Positions 58,445-64,000 of a stretch of 64,000 bases of DNA are shown here, one piece after another. The stretch is taken from assembly GCA_018806985.1 (NCBI GenBank), contig JADANN010000349.1:730501-794500 (forward strand), in the 5' to 3' direction. How positions within the stretch are numbered: the first letter of the stretch is position 1; the number at the start of each line of letters is the position of its first letter. Source of the stretch: Angiostrongylus vasorum. Taxonomy: Eukaryota; Nematoda; Chromadorea; Rhabditida; Metastrongylidae. The notes under the pieces are model-generated. The model was not told the DNA's origin, did no database searches, and saw only the letters and a list, made by a program, of their open reading frames with translations. The position numbers and the translations under genes were made by a program.

Positions 58445-58735
58445 CATCTCATAAAGGATAAAAGATGATGTTTTTTCGTTGATCAATCTCTGAGGGATGC
58501 GCCATCAATTTGACTTCTTTAAGCATCGTTTGGAGGTGATTGAATGCATATCTGGCCTTTACAATGACTCACGGTGGCCTATCGATGTGTCGAATGTTGC
58601 TATCCTCCCAGACAAGTCTGGTACAAATTGCCGAACGCGGGGGATTGAAGGCGCGGGGAAGAACCTGACGCGTGCTTTCGAACTCGTGTGTACTTGTAGG
58701 GCTTCTCTAACCACTGCGTCAAACACGCATGAGGA
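58445..58735 (-). mobile_element. SINE-B copy, nearly complete
   Basis: The plus strand runs from the tail (cataaaggataaaagatgat) through gcatatctggcctttacaat, gactcacggtggcctatcga and ctcccagacaagtctggtac to the head complement gcttctctaaccactgcgtc. It aligns over its length with the copy at 39.6 kb. Confidence 0.85.
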
Positions 58736-61529
58736 AACGAAAAGTGTACGAGTTCTGGTGGAATTCATGACATCCAAAAGGGCCGAGTTTTTTTAGTGTT
58801 TAGTAGTGAGTAACTGATGAAGAAAAAGGAAATTTTAGTCTCATCATTAGAGGCAAACACAGTCTTTGCAATGGCTTTTTAATTAACGAAAGCCTAAGTT
58901 AGATGTGTAAGATGCGACTGTGCAAATGTAAGGATGTTTCTATATGAGTGTGAGGTTTGGTGTTGTGGACTTGTCGATATCCATTCGGTACAAGGGATAT
59001 TCAAGTAATAGGATCACAGACATTTTTCGTTGGGGCGGATGTACGCTTAACCGATTACCTCAAGGACGCTCCAAGGTGTTGAAATTGTTAGTGAAGCTAC
59101 TACAATCGAACTGTTTACCGACTAGATGAGAAATGAAATGAAAAACGCAAAAAAACATATGGTACCCGAAAAAAGTCAGTCATACCACATGAGAAATCAA
59201 AACCTGTAACTCACCACTTCGCTCTCTTAATTTTCCCCACGACCATAATCCAGAACTTTTTTCATATTTGGTACCGAACTAAGCTTCAAGCCTCATCAAA
59301 TACTACTTTGGAATGGATCGTAGTTACAGGAACACAACCAATGGAGAAGTAGGATCGGGTAATTATGTTTAACTACACGCTCGTTATCACCGTAGAACGG
59401 CTAATGAATGCATGTGAACCTCTGGTTACGTCTTCCTTCTAGTCACAAGACATGAACTGTGCAAATCCAGCTCAAGTATAACCAGCTTTCATACTAACTT
59501 AGCGATTTCTAAAAGTAGTAGCTCTGCACAATCCAATAATGCTAATTTCACTTTTAGTTCACGAAATACTACAATAGCATTCTTTCGTGAAATCAGACCA
59601 TCATGACACCAGATGTCCTCGATTCTATCGCGTCAGTCAGAAAGTAGGTAGTAAAATAGTGCACTAACAGATAAGTACGTCGTCGGGACGAGTTCTATTC
59701 TTCTGCGTAATAACTATAACAAAGCAATTTCGACCTGCGTGTCTTATGGCAATTCTTGACCGTTAGAAGCACTTTTGGACTTTTTTTTGGTAAATTTCTT
59801 AGAAGAGCTTTTTTTCAGCAACATTAAACTTTTGCTGCATCGGAAGTATTGAGATGGATGAAGGCGGGCTCTTCACTTCACAATTTCGGTGCGACTGTTG
59901 TTGAATTCGCTTTGAAACCTGTCAGTGATGCGATGAATTAAGTAAAGATCGAAATCCATTGGAATAAATTTTAACCTACATCCTGCGATGATATCACTGA
60001 TGGTTAAAAAAATTTTTGTAACGGAGACGGAATCGAACCAGACCGTTCTGATATGACCAGATGGAATGATTACTTACTAGGTTAGGAAGCATTTTATAAT
60101 AAGGAGTGAAGAAATAAACACCTTAAAAATTCGATCGCTGCGAAGCGCTTGTGATCCCGAAAGATAAAGCGACCTCACTCACCCACTGATTTCCGTTTCT
60201 GCAAGGTGCTTCTTTTGGGTTAAAGGTAGGTGATGAACAAAAATGCCATTAAAACAAATTTGCACTCGACATCAAGCGCACATTTTGGCGCTACATGTTA
60301 CAGATTTACATTGGAATAACAAAAGTTTACGTCGTAACGTCGATCCCCACATCCGGCTTTGCTATGATTTTGCGAGTTTTGATCGAGATCGTATAAATGT
60401 GATGCTTTACACCATTATGAAATTTTACTCACTTCCACGTTCGACTATATGTGGCCAACAATGAGCCCGATGAGAGAAAGTTGATTCTTGCACTGGCACT
60501 GATGGACGCGCATCATCACCTGATTCACTTGTCTGGATATTCCTGCGTGCTGCGGTGTCACCGTCACTGACCACCTACTGAACCGTTCGCCAAAGAAGAA
60601 ATTCTTGAAAAACAAAAAGGACTTACTATTCCTATGTCTTTCCATGATAAGCTTCGTTACGATGGAGTGTTTGGCGAACACTTTCAGTTGCAGTACCTAT
60701 TATGGTTATTCAACTTGGCATTTGGCCTTAGCAAACAGAATCGTCAGAGCACGATATTGGTAGAATAAGGCGTATTTTGCCTCTCCTAGATGAAATAAGC
60801 AACGACAGCGCATTAGTTTTCTGGTAGAATGAATCTCCATTCCAAGGACGTAACCCGCTTTCAAGCACATCAACGTGCGTGGGTAGCTAGCTTGGTGTTT
60901 ACGGAGAAATTCTTGTGCAAAATGTAAAGACTAGGTAACGTACACCGTAAATATGAACCCTATTCATGAATTAATATTCAATTACATTATTTACCAGTAG
61001 ACATTGGCGTTATGCAAGCATTTCTGCAGAAGAGGCTTGAGGTTCGACTTCATAATTATAACAGGCTATATTTTTATAACATACTTTATTACAGTCTAGA
61101 AGTCCACCATTAGTCTTAACTGAGCACCCCTTGGAAGCTACAGATCTTCTCAACACCTCAGGATTCACGAGAATTCTTACGAATTCCAGCACACTTCCCT
61201 CTAGACAGGAGATTTTCTGGTCAGGCAAGGTCTAAATTCTCCGCTGCTTCAAATGCCGTTGCAGAAATCTCCTAGAGTTGTTACCACTTACGATTTACTT
61301 ACTAAGTCGCCCTCGGTATGGTAGTGATTGCATGGACTGGTTTTTCCTTTCCAGATGGAAATTTGGATCACGCTCTTAATCTGAAGGCTTTTTGAGTAGG
61401 GAAACCCTCTGCTGTATTCCATAGATCAGTGCATTGAAAAAGCCGCGGCCAATAGGATTAGGTATAACAATGGGGAAATCTTATTTAATAAAATTGGAAT
61501 CTATCGAAAATCTCTTTACAGATGGATCT
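58736..61529. other. no firm gene
   Basis: A tRNA-like B box lies on the minus strand near 60020-60045 (complement GGTTCGATTCCGTCTCC) without a complete cloverleaf. On the minus strand about 61228-61088 is open and Cys-containing (SVASKGCSVKTNGGLLDCNK), ending at a donor-like GTATGT. On the plus strand 59830-59941 is open to a TAA (GATVVEFALKPVSDAMN). None matches a family I know. Confidence 0.3.
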
Positions 61530-62420
61530 CTTACCGGCTCGTTGCATGATAACGTGGCGCCTCCCCGGGTGACCGACACGAGGTTCGCGGAAAAACAAAA
61601 AACGACGTTGCTCTTCCATGAGGTGCAAATGGACCCAAGGGATGGTCTCTCCATTTCTGCTACAGCGACGTGGCACATGCTTCTTTGTGTGTTTGCGAAA
61701 ACATATGCGGGCATGCTTGTGTGAATGTGTTCCTGTTTACGTGGATTGTATTCCACCAGTCAATTCGGCCAAAGGCTTACAATCAAACGATTGGGAGGCA
61801 CACGGCAGGTAGTTAGGATGCGCGTGCAACAAATAAGCTCTTTTGTTCACTCGATGAGAGACTGGCAAGCTACCTGTGGGTATATCCTGCCCCCACTTTC
61901 GGAGCTCAGCACGCTACACGTGGATATCAAACCCTGTGCACAGCAAAATAACTGGACTTCATTTCCTTGACTTGGATAGAGCTCCCCATGCGGCAGGATT
62001 ATGAAGAGCAGTTCGTACGGGATGCTAAAATCTCATGATTATTCTAAGCTATCTATATCCCCAAGCACTACTGTTACAAGTCGTAACTGGAATAAACGAT
62101 CACTTGCATCTGAATCCTCTATAGAGGATGCGATCTTGCAGTCCAGGGAAAGGTACGGCGTCATCGGATTGGCTTGGAAAAAAAAGGCGACATCCATTAA
62201 ACGACTTTCATGACACTGGAGGAGAACTGCTCCTCGGAACATGTGACAACAAAGGAGTTGGCAGCATTCTCTTCAACATGGATTTAACCACGAACATCGA
62301 TTTAACCGAACAACTGACAACCAGAATAGGATGTTTACAGTAGAAGAGATTGGATTAACAGCGGCTTTGACAATCTTCGTTGCCTAGGCACCGACATCAA
62401 GCTACCACGGAGGAGAGGTC
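61530..62420 (+). mobile_element. RTE-2 fragment: leader and start of endonuclease domain
   Basis: The leader has tgtgtttgcgaaaacatatg, cgtggattgtattccaccag, tcaattcggccaaagg, caacaaataagctc and ggcaagctacctgtgggtat, in the same order as at 24.7 and 39.4 kb. The endonuclease start follows: SLASESSIEDAILQSRERYG, VIGLAWKK, then GTCDNKGVGSILFNMD and LTEQLTTRIGCL. It ends near 62420 and is more diverged from the two other leader copies than they are from each other. Confidence 0.82.
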
Positions 62421-62774
62421 GAAACGTTCTAATATAAATTTGCAACAGATGAAGAGTGCACTGTTATCTACGCGCTGTTGCCTGTCAGCAAAGATTTAGC
62501 TTTCCAAGAACAAACTACAAACTACGAGAAAAAAATTCAGCAATATCACTGTATTATCTGCAGACGATTTAATATTGTTTTTTTTCGAAGTTATCCGTTT
62601 ACCTTCAAAAACCTTCCTTTTCTGGCCTTTCATTAAAACTTTGGTAATTTAACAAAGGTAAAAAAACGTCTACGGCGTTGCAGGAAACCGTAAGCACGCC
62701 CTACATGAGGCAAATTTGTTGTCCTGTGTTACGAACATTTCTCACCCATGTAAGGTGCTGTGCGGCTGATCTTC

Positions 62775-63145
62775 ATCAATACTTACTTGGAACGCGGACG
62801 GCCCGTCCTCACCAGTTGTGCGGGCTCCCCAGCACGCACAATCTCCATTTCTCGGAGATTTGCTGGTTAAATCATTGTGGGTCACTGGAATCCCTGAGAT
62901 CAACCTGGTCCCAGGTCTTCACCACCACAAGCAGTAGCTGTCCTTGTGGATCAGAGGGATATTTGCCACCATGCGACTTTGATACCAGGGTGGATCCTGG
63001 CATTGGTTCACTCTTAGCTAGACTTCTTGATGGAAATGCTGGACTCCTTCTTAGCTTGGGAGGCCCTACCAGGGGGATGAATCACCCCGCTGTACAAAGC
63101 AGCCCGGCACAGAATAACACCTTCCAGCCACAATGAGGCGGTAAA
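62775..63145 (-). repeat. Rep-A short element, long copy
   Basis: The complement matches 46840-47225 along its length. Plus-strand landmarks are atacttacttggaacgcgga, cggcccgtcctcaccagttg, cgggctccccagcacgcaca, atctccatttctcggagatt, ggtcttcaccaccacaagca, ccttgtggatcagagggata and tttgccaccatgcgac. Its minus-strand 3' end is the RTE-1-like tail CCAAGTAAGTAT. Confidence 0.88.
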
Positions 63146-63329
63146 CCGTTAAGAGGGCCTTTATCAATAGTAGGAATAAGTACAGAACTGACGAAAACTG
63201 TGAACTCCTGAAGCAGCCGATTGCTATACGACTGATATTCGCACTTTGAGTTTTCTGCTGACGTTATGGAGGCATTTGGCTGAGCAAACTGTGTGTCAAC
63301 TCGACATTTTTAGACCCTGAAGAAGGTGA

Positions 63330-64000
63330 AATCCACATCTACACAATAACCAGACTCAGTGAACTATCGCGAGAATACGGGACGCTGATCTGTCTTACTT
63401 TCAACGAATTAAAGAAAGCTTTTGACTCAGTTGAGAGAGAATCAATCGCGCGACACCTTGACAACCAGGACATCACTGCTCAGTATATAAAGATTCCTTG
63501 TGAGCTGTATAAAGACCTCACAACCAAAATATCACCATTATGCAACGATATTACAGCGAGGGTTAAAAGAGGGCTAAGCCAAGGCGACACCATTTCTCCA
63601 AAATTATTTACCGCCACCCTCGAGAAGGTCATGAGATCACTGGAATGAAACAATATGGAATTTGAATTCGGTGGTCGGCATTTACACTATTTTCGCTTTG
63701 ATAACAACGTTTTTTATAATACCAAGCATAAGTCAGGCTGATCCAATATTTGCAGACTTTGATAAGGTCTTTCGAAAGATTGGACCTCAATTAAATCTCA
63801 TAAAAAACGACCCACTTGAGGACTGGACTAGTTAGTTTCGTATGCTTCATCAACACTGAACTGAACGAATACCTTCGAGTGTTCCAGGAACGTTTATCTA
63901 GCTCGAAAAATCAAAACGATGAACAGTATAGCTCAGGGGGTTGCGCAAAAGGAAAACGCGGCTTGGGATGCACTCCAGAACATTCGCAGATGCAATGAGG
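63330..64000 (+). mobile_element. RTE-2 fragment: reverse transcriptase, running off the window
   Basis: Frames read LTFNELKKAFDSVERESIAR, DNQDITAQYIKIPCELYKDL, TTKISPLCNDITARVKRGLS, QGDTISPKLFTATLEKVMRS. A degraded catalytic box follows (FDNN for FADD, about 63700). A frameshifted YxYLGR-like region leads to the window edge. It begins abruptly in the HIHTITRL region, so it is 5' truncated. Its 3' end lies beyond the window. Confidence 0.88.

Noticed and set aside
60125..60230. Similarity between 60.13-60.23 and 31.10-31.20 kb (aagcgacctcactc and nearby)
   Set aside because: The shared runs are short and I could not extend the match with confidence. Left as a hint only.

Overview
This window looks like a piece of a clade V (strongylid, hookworm-like) nematode genome. 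The evidence is two families of RTE-type non-LTR retrotransposons of the kind common in hookworm genomes, tRNA-derived SINEs, very short introns (about 50-65 bases) with nematode-style TTTTCAG acceptors, and a nematode-like F-box gene. The organism call is an inference; nothing here names the species. Most of the 64 kb is decayed mobile DNA with a few host-gene loci between.

Host-like loci, left to right: (1) 11.5-14.9 kb (+): a broken nonribosomal peptide synthetase (NRPS) end module, adenylation-thiolation-thioesterase, with an in-frame stop and lost catalytic residues. (2) 19.7-20.2 kb (+): an unrecognised frame with one internal TGA. (3) 23.1 kb (+): a likely terminal exon. (4) 37.2-37.9 kb (+): an ABC-transporter nucleotide-binding-domain relic with altered Walker motifs. 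(5) 41.4-41.9 kb (+): an unidentified gene fragment. (6) 46.7 kb (+): an orphan exon. (7) 47.8-50.6 kb (+): a four-exon F-box gene whose phases close into a 202-residue frame, followed by AATAAA. (8) 51.7-52.5 kb (-): a multi-exon gene with tiny introns, possibly MATH-like. (9) 55.6 kb (+): a candidate exon.

Mobile DNA. RTE-2 (my label) has seven pieces: 4.4-5.8 (-), 24.5-27.7 (+, nearly full length), 28.0-28.9 (-), 28.9-29.2 (+), 39.2-40.6 (+), 61.5-62.4 (+) and 63.3-64.0 (+). RTE-1 has pieces at 5.9-7.85 (+), 21.2-21.6 (+), 42.7-43.2 (-) and weakly at 57.3 (+). The 5.9 and 42.7 kb copies share the same internal deletion junction, which suggests a non-autonomous subfamily. A short element, Rep-A, carries both an RTE-1-like leader and the RTE-1 3' tail, so it looks like a partner mobilised by RTE-1. 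SINE-B, with tRNA-like A and B boxes, is scattered through the window. Rep-C is a second short element. A foldback of two 366-base arms lies at 17.0-17.8 kb. A 2.4-kb unit with inverted ends lies at 43.4-45.8 kb, and both share a core motif. A possible GIY-YIG fragment at 30 kb raises the idea of Penelope-like elements.

No operon-like cooperation between genes is visible. The connected biology is a mobile-element community: autonomous RTEs, short elements sharing their ends, and SINEs inserted into them.
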